Of a stretch of DNA of 54,631 nucleotides, positions 44,072 to 52,164 are shown piece after piece. The first letter of the stretch is position 1, and every line of letters begins with the position of its first letter. This DNA comes from a virus, in the IMG/VR virus record IMGVR_UViG_3300044639_002101, positions 1 through 54,631 of that record. The stretch is one strand, 5' to 3'. A program made the position numbers and the translations under genes. The notes beneath the pieces were generated by a model. That model did not search any database. It was given only the letters and a program-made list of their open reading frames with translations, and was not told the DNA's origin.

Positions 44072-44601
44072 TATGCCATTCCTTTTTTCTTGTCAATCGC
44101 TTTCATCACTGCTGAATAGTCACGAGTCATTGCTGCTGCAACACTAGGGTCAACATCATATACCTTACCTGTTTCTGGATCTTCCATCACTTTAGGAGCT
44201 TGTGGAGCTAATCCTATTGAAGCTGCCATATTTTGACGCATCATACCAAAGCCCGCTGCATCTTTTGATGTCATGGTAATTTGATCATCATATGATTCAT
44301 TCATCATATCAGAAAAACTATTCATTGCTAATGGTTGGTGTTCCATTAATGGGTCTGTATCATTTAAAACAGATGCCCATTTATTTTCTGCAAATACAGC
44401 TTTTTTTGTTGAAGTTTGTTTCGCAGCCGATGGTGGTGGGGTTCTGTGCCCAGGCATATTAGTTTTCGAAGGTTGTTTCATTTCTGAAATTGTAGGTTTT
44501 AAACCTTCTTTCAATATCTCAGTTAGTTCTTGTTTAATAACCGATCTTAATTCTTCTCGGACTATCTTTTTTAGAGCTAATATAAATGTTTTGTTATCCA
44601 T
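44071..44601 (-). CDS. Baseplate-module hypothetical protein, 176 aa
   Basis: Not recognised. The first 35 residues form an amphipathic helix (TFILALKKIVREELRSVIKQ, then ELTEILKEG), reminiscent of a short oligomerisation helix. The middle is Pro/Ser/Thr/Lys-rich and probably disordered. The C-terminal 90 residues are Met- and Ala-rich with SFSDMMNESYDDQ and DVDPSVAAAMTRDYSAVMK helices. The Glu-rich end of the first helix, ILKEG, also fits the Leu/Ile-X-Glu/Gly processing rule, so it could be a leader, though it is longer than the others. It is coupled (TAATG) to gp25 and has a promoter motif. Minor baseplate component or chaperone is likely. Confidence 0.55.
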   Translation of the reverse strand: MDNKTFILALKKIVREELRSVIKQELTEILKEGLKPTISEMKQPSKTNMPGHRTPPPSAAKQTSTKKAVFAENKWASVLNDTDPLMEHQPLAMNSFSDMMNESYDDQITMTSKDAAGFGMMRQNMAASIGLAPQAPKVMEDPETGKVYDVDPSVAAAMTRDYSAVMKAIDKKKGMA

Positions 44602-44613
44602 AGTACTTATTTT

Positions 44614-44624
44614 TATATAAATAT
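44614..44624 (-). promoter_or_regulatory. Late-promoter-like motif before the gp25-gp6 operon
   Basis: Coding strand ATATTTATATA, then AAAATAAGTACT and the ATG at 44601. Confidence 0.62.
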
Positions 44625-44629
44625 TGTAA

Positions 44630-45481
44630 TTATAAATTTACGGGTTGTCCCCACGCAGTTGTATTAGGCTTAGGCCCATATATCTTTGATGATTGTATAT
44701 CAATATAATAATCACCTATTTTACCTAGATCTCCTGCAGGAACACCTGGCGATTGGTATACTTTGCTAGGCGCTTCTTGTAATGACGTTAGCAAGCTTCT
44801 TTGTTGTATTAATAATGATTCAATTGAATCAGATCGATCATCTAAATCAGACTCAGATACATTATCGTCATTATAGAATTTAGTAGCAACTAAATCATTA
44901 TAATCATAATCATCACCCAATTGACCATCACCTAATAAGTTGCCCGGTAATTCAAAATCCGAATCTGTTTCACCACATGTAGCTGATACTTTATTAATAG
45001 CATTAGTTAGTGGCGGAACAATTGTTGCTAATTTAGATGTAAGTGTTGCTGGTATTGTTGAAAATTGATTCAACGATTCAATTGCATTAACAATTGTTGC
45101 ATCTTGTATAGCCGTTAATTGTCCAGCAATAAATGAGGCCGCAGTAATTGGATTACTCAACTGTGCAATTGATATTGCAGTTTTAATACCTTGCGCCACA
45201 GCTACAACTTGTTTAACCGTTTCAATTGTTTTTTGAATTTTAGGTATAGTTTCTTGAACTTTAGTAATTTGCTCTTGAACTTCAGCTAATTGATCTTTAA
45301 TTTTTTTAACTCGCGGATCATCACATTGTGCACTAGCTGGTAACTTAACCGAGTCTTCTACTGTTTTAGCTACTTGCTCAGCTAATTTGTCTGTTTGTGT
45401 ATCAAGTTGTTTCATAACTTCTGAAACAGCTTTACCTGGTAGTTTTGGTATAAAATCTAATGGTGGAACTACTGCACTCAT
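44630..45481 (-). CDS. Coiled-coil structural protein of the baseplate module, 283 aa
   Basis: The N-terminal half is a long helix with heptads (DQLAEVQEQITKVQETIPKI, then QKTIETVKQVV), followed by an Ala/Ile-rich segment (GIKTAISIAQLSNPITAASF) that could be a buried helix. The Asp-rich segment from about residue 190 (LGDDYDYNDLV, ESDLDDRSDSIESLL) may bind cations. The last 35 residues (GDYYIDIQSSKIYGP, ending WGQPVNL) match a small motif ending many fibre and baseplate proteins. It lies between the hub-like gene and the 176-residue protein. A structural role near the baseplate hub is likely; no family name. Confidence 0.6.
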   Translation of the reverse strand: MSAVVPPLDFIPKLPGKAVSEVMKQLDTQTDKLAEQVAKTVEDSVKLPASAQCDDPRVKKIKDQLAEVQEQITKVQETIPKIQKTIETVKQVVAVAQGIKTAISIAQLSNPITAASFIAGQLTAIQDATIVNAIESLNQFSTIPATLTSKLATIVPPLTNAINKVSATCGETDSDFELPGNLLGDGQLGDDYDYNDLVATKFYNDDNVSESDLDDRSDSIESLLIQQRSLLTSLQEAPSKVYQSPGVPAGDLGKIGDYYIDIQSSKIYGPKPNTTAWGQPVNL

Positions 45482-45489
45482 AACTTTCC

Positions 45490-46515
45490 TTATTTACTTA
45501 AATAATATTTTTGACTTAATAGATTTTGTAATTCTTGTTGAGCAGAAATTCTATTAGATTGATCTATAAATGTGCCAACCATTGTACCACACTGAATTGG
45601 CGAACTTAATTGGCTCAATATTTTTTGTAAGACTTTTAATAAAACATCGCCATGCACCATATTAGATGCAGCTTCATCATTTCCTAGTTTTATATCTCCC
45701 GTAGTATTCAATATAATTGCACGAGGAGAATCAATTACAACGATATCTGTTTTTGCTTTTAAAATAACACGGTCTGCTGTTCCAATAAATTGTGAGCTTG
45801 CAAATTGTGATTCATTTGGTAAAAAACAAGATAATGAATTAGGCGAATTTTTATCACCTAATTTGAGTGTAGGTATATTTTGTGTGCTAGTTAAATAAAC
45901 TGACGAAGCATCTTGTTCAATGTTTTCATTTACAAATTGTTTGTTTGGTTTATTTATTCTGCCATTAGATATTATTATGATTGGATCACCTATAGCATTT
46001 GACTTCCAAACTGGTTCTACACTGTATTTACCTGCAGTATAATTAAGTGAACTACCAAAACGTATACTATTGCTCCAACGACCTTCTAATAAAAAATCTC
46101 CTTCATATGGTTGTAATGGAGATACAGATTTTTGATTAAATGTATATCCTGGTTTAATTGCATCAATTTGAGTTTGAGTCAAATCAGATGACATTCCGGG
46201 TAACATGTTTTCGTTAATTGACGAATGAACATCGATCGATGTTATGTAGTACCATTGCTCACGCCATCTAGATGGAGTTGATTGTTGATTAAATGTTTTA
46301 TAAATCAAAACAAATTCTCCTACTAACGGAATTTGTTTCATATTGATATTAGAAGGCTTAACAATGAATTCTTTTTGGTTGTAATATTCACTGCAAGATC
46401 TAACTTTTAATGCAAATAAATTATTAACTGTAGTATTAGATTGATCCGCGGGAATATACTGATACGTATCATCGTATGCTAAAACTTCAGCTACGTCGAA
46501 TTCAATATTACGCAC
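45490..46515 (-). CDS. Baseplate hub/spike protein, gp5-like OB-fold candidate
   Basis: 341 residues. The N-terminal 110 residues form an OB-type beta barrel (FALKVRSCSEYYNQ, QIPLVGEFVLIYKTF, WREQWYYITSIDV). The segment PLQPYEGDFLLEGRWSNSIRF is one I know from baseplate hub and spike proteins of marine T4-like phages. Residues about 240-310 have short beta repeats (LKAKTDIVVIDSPRAIILNT, then TGDIKLGN) typical of the start of a spike beta-helix. There is no lysozyme domain such as T4 gp5 carries. It overlaps the 144-residue gene before it by 8 nt. Hub or spike is probable; precise equivalence uncertain. Confidence 0.55.
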   Translation of the reverse strand: MRNIEFDVAEVLAYDDTYQYIPADQSNTTVNNLFALKVRSCSEYYNQKEFIVKPSNINMKQIPLVGEFVLIYKTFNQQSTPSRWREQWYYITSIDVHSSINENMLPGMSSDLTQTQIDAIKPGYTFNQKSVSPLQPYEGDFLLEGRWSNSIRFGSSLNYTAGKYSVEPVWKSNAIGDPIIIISNGRINKPNKQFVNENIEQDASSVYLTSTQNIPTLKLGDKNSPNSLSCFLPNESQFASSQFIGTADRVILKAKTDIVVIDSPRAIILNTTGDIKLGNDEAASNMVHGDVLLKVLQKILSQLSSPIQCGTMVGTFIDQSNRISAQQELQNLLSQKYYLSK

Positions 46516-46942
46516 CTGGTTCCTTCTCTAATTTACTTTTTACGGCCGTAATACGCTCTTGTAATGCAATATCTTCTTGATCGATTGAGTCTAGTTCATC
46601 TTCTAACTCAGCAGTCATTGTTTTCTCAGCAATCTTCATTAATTGCTGTTTTTCTTCTTCACTTAACAAACCGTCTGCTCCTGCAATTGTTTGTTTTGTA
46701 GAAATAAAACGTTGAACGATAGCAGTAAGTTTAACGAGGTGATCGTCATTCTTAACTGCTACGTCTAAGTATTCTTTTATCAGTGGCACTATAACCGTTG
46801 CATCTGATGCATTACGGATAAGTGGCTGAAGCTGTGATATAAGTTGGTTGATTTGTCTATCTTTCTTTTTAGAATTGTGATAGACATCGGACATTAAGTC
46901 AGCAAAAGATGTGCCTTTAAATATTTCATCATTCTTGTCCAT
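46508..46942 (-). CDS. Conserved helical protein between late sigma and baseplate genes, 144 aa
   Basis: All-helical and charged. The motif FADLMSDVYHNSKKKDRQIN, then a helix with LISQLQPLI and a VIVPLIKEYLDVAVKNDDHL segment, is a conserved pattern I associate with small proteins beside baseplate genes of marine myoviruses; I know no function. The C-terminal third is Glu-rich (SEEEKQQLMKIAEKTMTAEL). No membrane or catalytic motif. It lies directly after the gp55-like sigma gene with a promoter motif and AAAGGA site, and overlaps the hub-like gene by 8 nt. It may be a baseplate hub assembly factor or a transcription partner; neither is shown. Confidence 0.55.
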   Translation of the reverse strand: MDKNDEIFKGTSFADLMSDVYHNSKKKDRQINQLISQLQPLIRNASDATVIVPLIKEYLDVAVKNDDHLVKLTAIVQRFISTKQTIAGADGLLSEEEKQQLMKIAEKTMTAELEDELDSIDQEDIALQERITAVKSKLEKEPGA

Positions 46943-46956
46943 ATCGTAAATCCTTT

Positions 46957-46967
46957 AATATAAATAT
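46957..46967 (-). promoter_or_regulatory. Late-promoter-like motif
   Basis: Coding strand ATATTTATATT, then AAAGGATTTACGAT and the ATG at 46942. It overlaps the last base of the sigma gene. Confidence 0.62.
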
Positions 46968-47668
46968 CAAAAAGGCAGATTTACGAAGTTTGAACGTTCA
47001 TATTCAAGGAATTTGTCTGTGTATATTTGTTTAAGTGTTTTAATGACACGTGTAATATTGTTTGTTTCTAATCCCGTACGCTCCCGGATAAAAATATACA
47101 ACGCTTTTTTATTGAAGTCTTCAATGTTTTCTCGAGTTTCAAAAATATGAAGAATTGAGTCTGCAACATGTATATCTGTCCCATTCGAAAAAATGTAATT
47201 TAGATTGTCATAACAATATTCAATATACGCATCCATAAAATATTTTAACGTCTCACGCATTTCATCATTATGAATCTCTGTAATAATATTACGCTGTTCG
47301 TCAATGTCTAATTCCATTGTATCGGCTTTTAATTTAGCATACGCTTTTTGATTTTCAGCAATCAAATAATTAAAAGATGTTCTAGTATAATAAGAATATG
47401 CTTTTCCAGAATCTGGCTTAAATTTATTTAAACGTTCTGTTAAATATGTTACTAGATCTGTTTGTAAATCAACAAACGAAGAATCAATATAAGTTGGTTT
47501 AACTTTATTAATAAGATTTTCTGCTAACTTCATGAAGGCCGGATAGATAAATCTTCGATAAATCTTTTCACGTTTTACTCGGTCATCTTCGATACCATTA
47601 TATGCGGTAATCGCAAGGTCTGTTATTTTAGTAAAGTATACATTACTTTTTTTCTTGCGCTTCGCCAT
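46967..47668 (-). CDS. Late sigma factor, T4 gp55-like
   Basis: 233 residues. Residues 38-115 carry the gp55-type region 2: IYRRFIYPAFMKLAENLINK, SFVDLQTDLVTYLTERLNKF, then the Tyr-rich KAYSYYTRTSFNYLIAENQK. This is the core-binding and -10-recognising part of a minimal sigma. The C-terminal part is helical (ALYIFIRERTGLETNNITRV) and could act like a reduced region 4. gp55 in T4 directs host RNA polymerase to late promoters with a TATAAATA box; here it probably reads the ATATTTATA motif seen before about twenty genes. It is slightly longer than T4 gp55 (185 residues) and overlaps the membrane-protein gene before it by 26 nt. Confidence 0.8.
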   Translation of the reverse strand: MAKRKKKSNVYFTKITDLAITAYNGIEDDRVKREKIYRRFIYPAFMKLAENLINKVKPTYIDSSFVDLQTDLVTYLTERLNKFKPDSGKAYSYYTRTSFNYLIAENQKAYAKLKADTMELDIDEQRNIITEIHNDEMRETLKYFMDAYIEYCYDNLNYIFSNGTDIHVADSILHIFETRENIEDFNKKALYIFIRERTGLETNNITRVIKTLKQIYTDKFLEYERSNFVNLPF

Positions 47669-47945
47669 CGAATAAATCTTTTAGTTCTGTTATTGTTTCT
47701 TTCAACATCTGGAATGTTGTTCCTGCTTCATCTTCTGCTTCAAAAGAACCTAAACGGTCAATTTCTTGCATCGTGTTATATGAATCTTCAATTTTACCAA
47801 ACATATATGTATTAGTAACTTCAAGCTCTTCAATATATTCTTGTGCTTCTGCTAATGCTCCCGCTAAATAATAAGCACGATACATAAAATAAGCTGCACT
47901 TCCAAACAGAATGGAACATACTATATATAATATAATCATAATCAA
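47643..47945 (-). CDS. Small membrane protein with cytoplasmic or periplasmic helix, 100 aa
   Basis: One transmembrane helix at residues 3-23 (MIILYIVCSILFGSAAYF), then a charged helical region (LAGALAEAQEYIEELEVTNT, MQEIDRLGSFEAEDEAGTTF, QMLKETITELKDLFDG). The EIDRLGSFEAEDE portion is one I have seen in single-span proteins encoded next to late sigma genes of marine T4-like phages; function unknown. It overlaps the HD-hydrolase gene by 4 nt (ATGA type) and the sigma gene by 26 nt, so it is translated with them. It might tether a complex to the membrane. Confidence 0.6.
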   Translation of the reverse strand: MIMIILYIVCSILFGSAAYFMYRAYYLAGALAEAQEYIEELEVTNTYMFGKIEDSYNTMQEIDRLGSFEAEDEAGTTFQMLKETITELKDLFDGEAQEKK

Positions 47946-48727
47946 TCGTTATTAAATGCTCCAAAGATACTTGATATATCTGTTAAGGCTTGTTCAACAT
48001 TTGGATTCGATTCTGCTAAGTTTTTCAATCCATTACTTTTTGTAGCTTTTGACTTTTCAACTACCGGAGCAGGAGTGCCGTCTTTTAAACGTTTCCAACG
48101 CTCATACTCAATAATTGATGCCATATGATCTGCATGGTGCAAAATAACCGGTAAATTTGTTTTTAATTTTGCTTGGGGCGCACGAGCAACAAAGTATGGT
48201 TTATTTGCATCATCATACATTCCATCATGAATCTTAATTGCTTGATATTCATTCCAAGTCATCTTAACTCCATATTCTTGTAACAACCAAACTGATAGGT
48301 CCGGTACCATTGCAAATGGAATTGCTGAATTGGTTTTATAAAGTTTACCTTGATTTTTTCTATGCCAATCCGAAGTTTCAACTTGATATACTTCATTGCC
48401 ATCGCCTGGGAAACCTGCTTTACCTAAATCGTGGTGCATTGCTGCAAACATCATTTCTTCAAGAGTATATCCAGACATATCTGCACCAGCAGCACTCCAC
48501 GTGGCATGAAGTGATTCAACACAATCCATAACACGAAGTACGTGGTCAACATATCCTCCGGCAAATGCATTATGAAAATGTTCCATTGAAGAAGCTGGCA
48601 TAAATACCATTCTTTCTTCAAACATATCATACATTTTATTTAATGCATCTTTACGGGTTGGAAACAATGTGTTAACACGATTGCGATATTCTTCCCAATT
48701 TGATTTTATTTTTTCTGCTTCTAACAT
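47942..48727 (-). CDS. HD-domain metal-dependent phosphohydrolase
   Basis: 261 residues. The HD signature is complete: His62 in GGYVDHVLRV, His99-Asp100 in FAAMHHDLGKAG, His167 in IKIHDGMYDD, and His197/His198 with Asp200 in VILHHADHMAS. This set binds two metals in HD-family phosphohydrolases. Substrates in the family include nucleotides (dNTPases), cyclic dinucleotides and (p)ppGpp. The tail (about 215-261) is linker-like. It lies first in the operon that continues with the membrane protein and the late sigma gene. A role in nucleotide or alarmone turnover late in infection is a guess; the phosphohydrolase call is firm. Confidence 0.8.
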   Translation of the reverse strand: MLEAEKIKSNWEEYRNRVNTLFPTRKDALNKMYDMFEERMVFMPASSMEHFHNAFAGGYVDHVLRVMDCVESLHATWSAAGADMSGYTLEEMMFAAMHHDLGKAGFPGDGNEVYQVETSDWHRKNQGKLYKTNSAIPFAMVPDLSVWLLQEYGVKMTWNEYQAIKIHDGMYDDANKPYFVARAPQAKLKTNLPVILHHADHMASIIEYERWKRLKDGTPAPVVEKSKATKSNGLKNLAESNPNVEQALTDISSIFGAFNND

Positions 48728-48755
48728 AAATTAGTTTTACTAATATTATAATGAA

Positions 48756-48923
48756 TTATTTTTTGATTTCCAATTTTTCTCCGTTAACTAATCGTTGGGT
48801 ACATTGCCAACAAGTTACCGAAGTTGCATTGTTATCAACTCGTTCACAGATGTTATCACAATATTTACATTGTAATTTTTTAAACCCACGTTGATTGGGA
48901 GCAAGTCTTGCTTTTTTTGCCAT
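48756..48923 (-). CDS. Zinc-ribbon mini-protein, 55 aa
   Basis: Read directly from the sequence: it opens MAKKARLAPNQRGFKKLQ and contains two Cys pairs, CKYC at residues 19-22 with a further Cys at 26, and CWQC at 38-41, ending EIKK. CxxC-x15-CxxC is a typical zinc ribbon, and the basic N-terminus suggests nucleic-acid contact. It resembles ribosomal-type or transcription zinc ribbons in layout only. It lies between the 59-residue helical protein and the HD-hydrolase gene, 14 nt after the former stop, with no obvious promoter of its own. The stop is TAA at 48756-48758. Confidence 0.7.
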   Translation of the reverse strand: MAKKARLAPNQRGFKKLQCKYCDNICERVDNNATSVTCWQCTQRLVNGEKLEIKK

Positions 48924-48937
48924 AAATTAAAGTTTAA

Positions 48938-49117
48938 TTATTCGCGATCAATATAATAACGGGCTGAATCTAATTTCTTTAAAGCTCTTGACAAATTGTC
49001 TAGAGCAGATTCTTTATCTATTTTACCCTCTTCTAACATTTTGCCAGTAACTCTAACAATTTCTCGAGCATCTTCGATATCGTCTGTAATTTTTGCTTTG
49101 AATTTGTAATGTGCCAT
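48938..49117 (-). CDS. Small helical protein, 59 aa
   Basis: Read directly from the sequence: it opens MAHYKFKAKITDDIEDAREI, continues VRVTGKMLEEGKIDKESALD and ends in ARYYIDRE. The composition (Glu, Lys, Ala, Leu, Arg) and spacing suggest two amphipathic helices. It has a strong ribosome site (AAAGGAAATAA) and a promoter motif overlapping the end of uvsE. No family is known to me. It forms a small early group with the zinc-ribbon protein. Confidence 0.7.
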   Translation of the reverse strand: MAHYKFKAKITDDIEDAREIVRVTGKMLEEGKIDKESALDNLSRALKKLDSARYYIDRE

Positions 49118-49133
49118 AACTTTATTTCCTTTA

Positions 49134-49144
49134 TTATAAATATT
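49134..49144 (-). promoter_or_regulatory. Late-promoter-like motif
   Basis: Coding strand AATATTTATAA, then TAAAGGAAATAAAGTT and the ATG at 49117. It overlaps the stop codon of uvsE. Confidence 0.6.
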
Positions 49145-50171
49145 AAGATTCTAAAATCAATGCCCTATTTTGAGTGCATTCTACGCCTACACGCATCAAA
49201 GCCTGCTCTTTTGCCTTTGCTTCTACCATAATATCTAAATCATCAACGCCATAAGACTTTGGTAAGTCTAAAATAAAGTCAGCATGAGCCTGTTCTTTGA
49301 TCTTGGTAAATTCTTTGTATTGTTTGTGGAAGGTTGGATAATCTTCAATGTTATCCATAGAGATACCATGATGCTCAAACATACGTTCTACCATGGTTTG
49401 ATACTCTCTACGACGAGATTCTGAATAATGGGTACATTGAGTCACACCATGCTTCTGCCAAGTGCTACGAGCCATCAAAAAGGCTTCTTCTTCAGACAAA
49501 TCACCGGTATTGAAAGTGTGGTGCCAATAATCAAATGTAATTGGAATATCAATTTGAGAATGAACACGCTCATATAAGTCACGCACTGAATACATTGATG
49601 CCTTGTCATCATTCTCGATAACTAAACGAGCTTTGCATGAATCTGACAAACGATCGTAATTTTGCAACCAACGCTCAATTGTAGCATCTTTGTCGCCATA
49701 AGTAGAACCAATATGAATATTGATCTTGTTTTCAAAGCTAGGAGCAAAGCCCATCATATCAAATAATTCAGAATGGCGTTCTAAACTAACCAAACTATTA
49801 TCAACAACATGGTCTTGCGGACTACCTAGAATATGAAATGGACCAGGGTGGGTTGTAATGCGATGGTTATGAGCCTTAGCATAATCACCTGCTGCACGAA
49901 GATGTTGTGCAATTTCTGCAATCTGCGGAAGTTCTTCTAGGCGATAATGATTCCACCTAGGAAATAATTCTGAACCCAAACGAAACAATGTAATGCCATT
50001 TGCTTCATTCCATTCTAGAATAGTTAACAAGTCACGGGCATTTGCTAATGCAATCTCGCCGGCCAATTGTAAACCACCTTGTTGAAACTTTTTGTCAATC
50101 ATTGTTCGACCTGTGCGAATATTTTTTGCACTCAACTCTGTGTTGATGCAGGCATAACCGAATCTTATCAT
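49143..50171 (-). CDS. uvsE: UV damage endonuclease UvsE/UVDE
   Basis: 342 residues. It shows the UvdE TIM-barrel pattern: MIRFGYACINTEL at the N-terminus, FRLGSELFPRWNH, ITTHPGPFHILGSP, NKINIHIGSTYGDKDATIER, RLVIENDDKASMYS, PITFDYWHHTFN and TQCTHYSESRRREY. These supply the metal-binding His, Glu and Asp residues. The enzyme nicks 5 prime of UV photoproducts and abasic sites, starting excision repair. Base composition differs from its neighbours: sampled 60-base lines give 38-47 percent G+C, against mostly 27-35 percent around it. That suggests recent transfer. It is the last minus-strand gene before the strand switch. Confidence 0.93.
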   Translation of the reverse strand: MIRFGYACINTELSAKNIRTGRTMIDKKFQQGGLQLAGEIALANARDLLTILEWNEANGITLFRLGSELFPRWNHYRLEELPQIAEIAQHLRAAGDYAKAHNHRITTHPGPFHILGSPQDHVVDNSLVSLERHSELFDMMGFAPSFENKINIHIGSTYGDKDATIERWLQNYDRLSDSCKARLVIENDDKASMYSVRDLYERVHSQIDIPITFDYWHHTFNTGDLSEEEAFLMARSTWQKHGVTQCTHYSESRRREYQTMVERMFEHHGISMDNIEDYPTFHKQYKEFTKIKEQAHADFILDLPKSYGVDDLDIMVEAKAKEQALMRVGVECTQNRALILES

Positions 50172-50254
50172 ATATGGATTTTTTTATATTATATGAAAAA
50201 TAATTCATAAACACAAAATTAAAATGCTTTTTTATTAAACTAATATTTATTAAT
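50172..50254. promoter_or_regulatory. Divergent intergenic region between uvsE and the plus-strand cluster
   Basis: 83 bp, very AT-rich. On the plus side ATATTTATTA lies at 50243-50252, two bases before the ATG at 50255. On the minus side no such motif precedes uvsE, so uvsE may use a different promoter. Confidence 0.5.
50243..50252 (+). promoter_or_regulatory. Late-promoter-like motif abutting a start codon, plus strand
   Basis: ATATTTATTA, followed by AT and the ATG at 50255. It has the same reading orientation relative to its gene as in the minus-strand genes. Confidence 0.45.
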
Positions 50255-51379
50255 ATGATACAATTAAAATCATTATTCAATGAACAAGGAGCTGTAATGC
50301 GACAAGGGCCATCTGACCCTAACGCAATAAAAGGGGCATTTAATGCACAGCGAATTGCTCAACAAATATATGATGCAAAAGGCACTTTTTCAGATGATGA
50401 AGAAAAAGTAATGCCAGCAATACAAGCAATAAAAAATACCAAACAATATATTGAAGTTAATAAAGAATTACAAAAATTAACTGGCGGTCGTGGGATGGGT
50501 GAATATCTAACTAGTTTTTTAGATATCAATCCGAGATTAATGATTGCTAGTTATTTATTACAATTTATACCTGCAAACCAATGGGGCTGGACAATTAAAA
50601 AAATAGTTCCATGGAATGACTTTAGAACAGTAGCACAAAACGATCCGAGTATATATGATAAATGGAAAGCTGGTGAAACTAGTATAGGAGAAGAAAAAGC
50701 TCTTATTAAATTGATGAATGGTCCATATAAACAAGCTTGGTCTAAATGGAGTTCATTATCAGCTGGGGAACAATTGAATGCTTGGTGGAAAGATAATGGA
50801 CATACAGTTTTAACAGTATTACAAATCGGCACAGCATTTCTCCCGGTTATAGGATGGGCAGTGTCAGCAGGTATTGGATTAATTGATGCAAATGAATATC
50901 GAAAAGAGGGCGATCCTAAAACAGCTGGACTTGTTGCTTTATTTTCAGTGATGCCAGGTATTGGTAAACTTGTACAAAAAATACCTGGAATGAATCAATT
51001 AGGCAAAAAAGGAATGTCACTATTAGCTAAAAAATTGAGTATAGCAAAAACTACGGCTGTGAAATTTTCAGCTGTTGAAATGGAAGTTATCAATGAATTA
51101 GCTAAAAATAATATCTTTATCAAACAACAAATTGAAGTGTTCTTAAAAACAGGAATTGCTAAAAGTGCAAAACAAGTTGCTGCATCAAAGGCAAAATCAT
51201 ATGTAAAATCAGGATTACTTAATTTTGCAAAGATTGCTGCTCCAGTAGGAGGCGCATTAGGTGTTGCAGCAGGATATAATTATACATACGATTCAGCAAC
51301 AGCAGCAACGCCAGAACAAATACAACAACAATTGTTACAAGATTTGGATCAATTATATAAACAAGAAATGAAAAAATGA
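50255..51379 (+). CDS. Probable packaged protein with leader and hydrophobic membrane-active region
   Basis: 374 residues. The leader MIQLKSLFNE, then Gln-Gly-Ala, ends in Asn-Glu and resembles the other proposed capsid-targeting sequences. Residues about 45-90 (DDEEKVMPAIQAIKNTKQYI, then LTGGRGMGEYLTSFLD) form a helical repeat I have seen in other phage virion proteins. Residues about 184-245 (VLTVLQIGTAFLPVIGWAVS and GLVALFSVMPGIGKLV) are two hydrophobic segments flanking a short polar hairpin, like the membrane-inserting helical hairpins before toxin domains. The C-terminal 120 residues are helical and basic. It is coupled (ATGA) to the next gene. I infer delivery with the DNA and action at the host membrane; no enzyme motif. 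Confidence 0.6.
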   Translation: MIQLKSLFNEQGAVMRQGPSDPNAIKGAFNAQRIAQQIYDAKGTFSDDEEKVMPAIQAIKNTKQYIEVNKELQKLTGGRGMGEYLTSFLDINPRLMIASYLLQFIPANQWGWTIKKIVPWNDFRTVAQNDPSIYDKWKAGETSIGEEKALIKLMNGPYKQAWSKWSSLSAGEQLNAWWKDNGHTVLTVLQIGTAFLPVIGWAVSAGIGLIDANEYRKEGDPKTAGLVALFSVMPGIGKLVQKIPGMNQLGKKGMSLLAKKLSIAKTTAVKFSAVEMEVINELAKNNIFIKQQIEVFLKTGIAKSAKQVAASKAKSYVKSGLLNFAKIAAPVGGALGVAAGYNYTYDSATAATPEQIQQQLLQDLDQLYKQEMKK

Positions 51380-52110
51380 GTAACTCAAAACAATCATTAA
51401 ATGAATTAAACCCATTGGAATATGCAGCAGTTATTTCCATAGGTGGATTAGCTATAAAAGGCATTGCTGCAGTAATTGCCAGAAAACTAGCAAAAAAATA
51501 CGGCGTATTGGAACGTGGAAAAACATTGTTATCTTATATGTGGAACCGTAATAAATTAAAGGCAGCTGGAGTAACAGATAATGAAATGGGTGCTTTATAT
51601 GCAAATGGCGGAGCAGCTATAGTTGATTTAGGCAAACAATTTACAAAAGAAGTCTTTGAGAAAGTTAAAGCAGGTAAAATAACTCCAGAACAAGCAATTA
51701 ATGATTTAGATGGTATTATTCCTGAATCTGCTAGACAGGATTGGCTGAAAAAATTTAAAACAATTGCACCTGCAGGAGCGAAGGCAGGATCATCAATATT
51801 GAAGGCTACATATAGTAAAATAGTCGGACCTGCAGTTACTAAAGATGTAATGGAAGCAGCTCTTACTAAGGTATATGGAGCTGAAGGTCTTGCTAAGGCT
51901 AAACGTGCATATCAAGTATATTTAGATCAATACAATGCCGGCAAATTAGTAGTACCATTTAAAAATAAATCTATATTTCCCAATATAGATGATTGGACTG
52001 CTGCTACTGGATGGAAACCTAAAAATCCTAATTTAGGATTCAATGACAAATTAATGCAACAAAAAAGTGCATATCGTTGGCATAAACTTATATGGACATT
52101 ACATCACTAA
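51376..52110 (+). CDS. Membrane-anchored packaged-type protein, 244 aa
   Basis: Starts at ATGA overlapping the preceding stop, so both proteins are co-translated. The N-terminus MSNSKQSLNE, then Leu-Asn-Pro, is a short leader ending in Leu-Asn-Glu. A transmembrane-type helix follows at about residues 16-36 (YAAVISIGGLAIKGIAAVIA) with a very basic flank (RKLAKKYG). The rest is helical, with KAGKITPEQAINDLDGI and a C-terminal Trp-rich segment (DDWTAATGWKPKNP). No family known. Probably a partner of the 374-residue protein, perhaps forming a complex in the host envelope. Inference only. Confidence 0.55.
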   Translation: MSNSKQSLNELNPLEYAAVISIGGLAIKGIAAVIARKLAKKYGVLERGKTLLSYMWNRNKLKAAGVTDNEMGALYANGGAAIVDLGKQFTKEVFEKVKAGKITPEQAINDLDGIIPESARQDWLKKFKTIAPAGAKAGSSILKATYSKIVGPAVTKDVMEAALTKVYGAEGLAKAKRAYQVYLDQYNAGKLVVPFKNKSIFPNIDDWTAATGWKPKNPNLGFNDKLMQQKSAYRWHKLIWTLHH

Positions 52111-52122
52111 GTTATATAATGT

Positions 52123-52133
52123 AATATTTATAT
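52123..52133 (+). promoter_or_regulatory. Late-promoter-like motif, plus strand
   Basis: AATATTTATAT, 31 nt before the ATG at 52165, with AAAAGGA near the start codon. Confidence 0.6.
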
Positions 52134-52164
52134 TTAAAATAGAAAAAACATTCAAAAGGAAATT

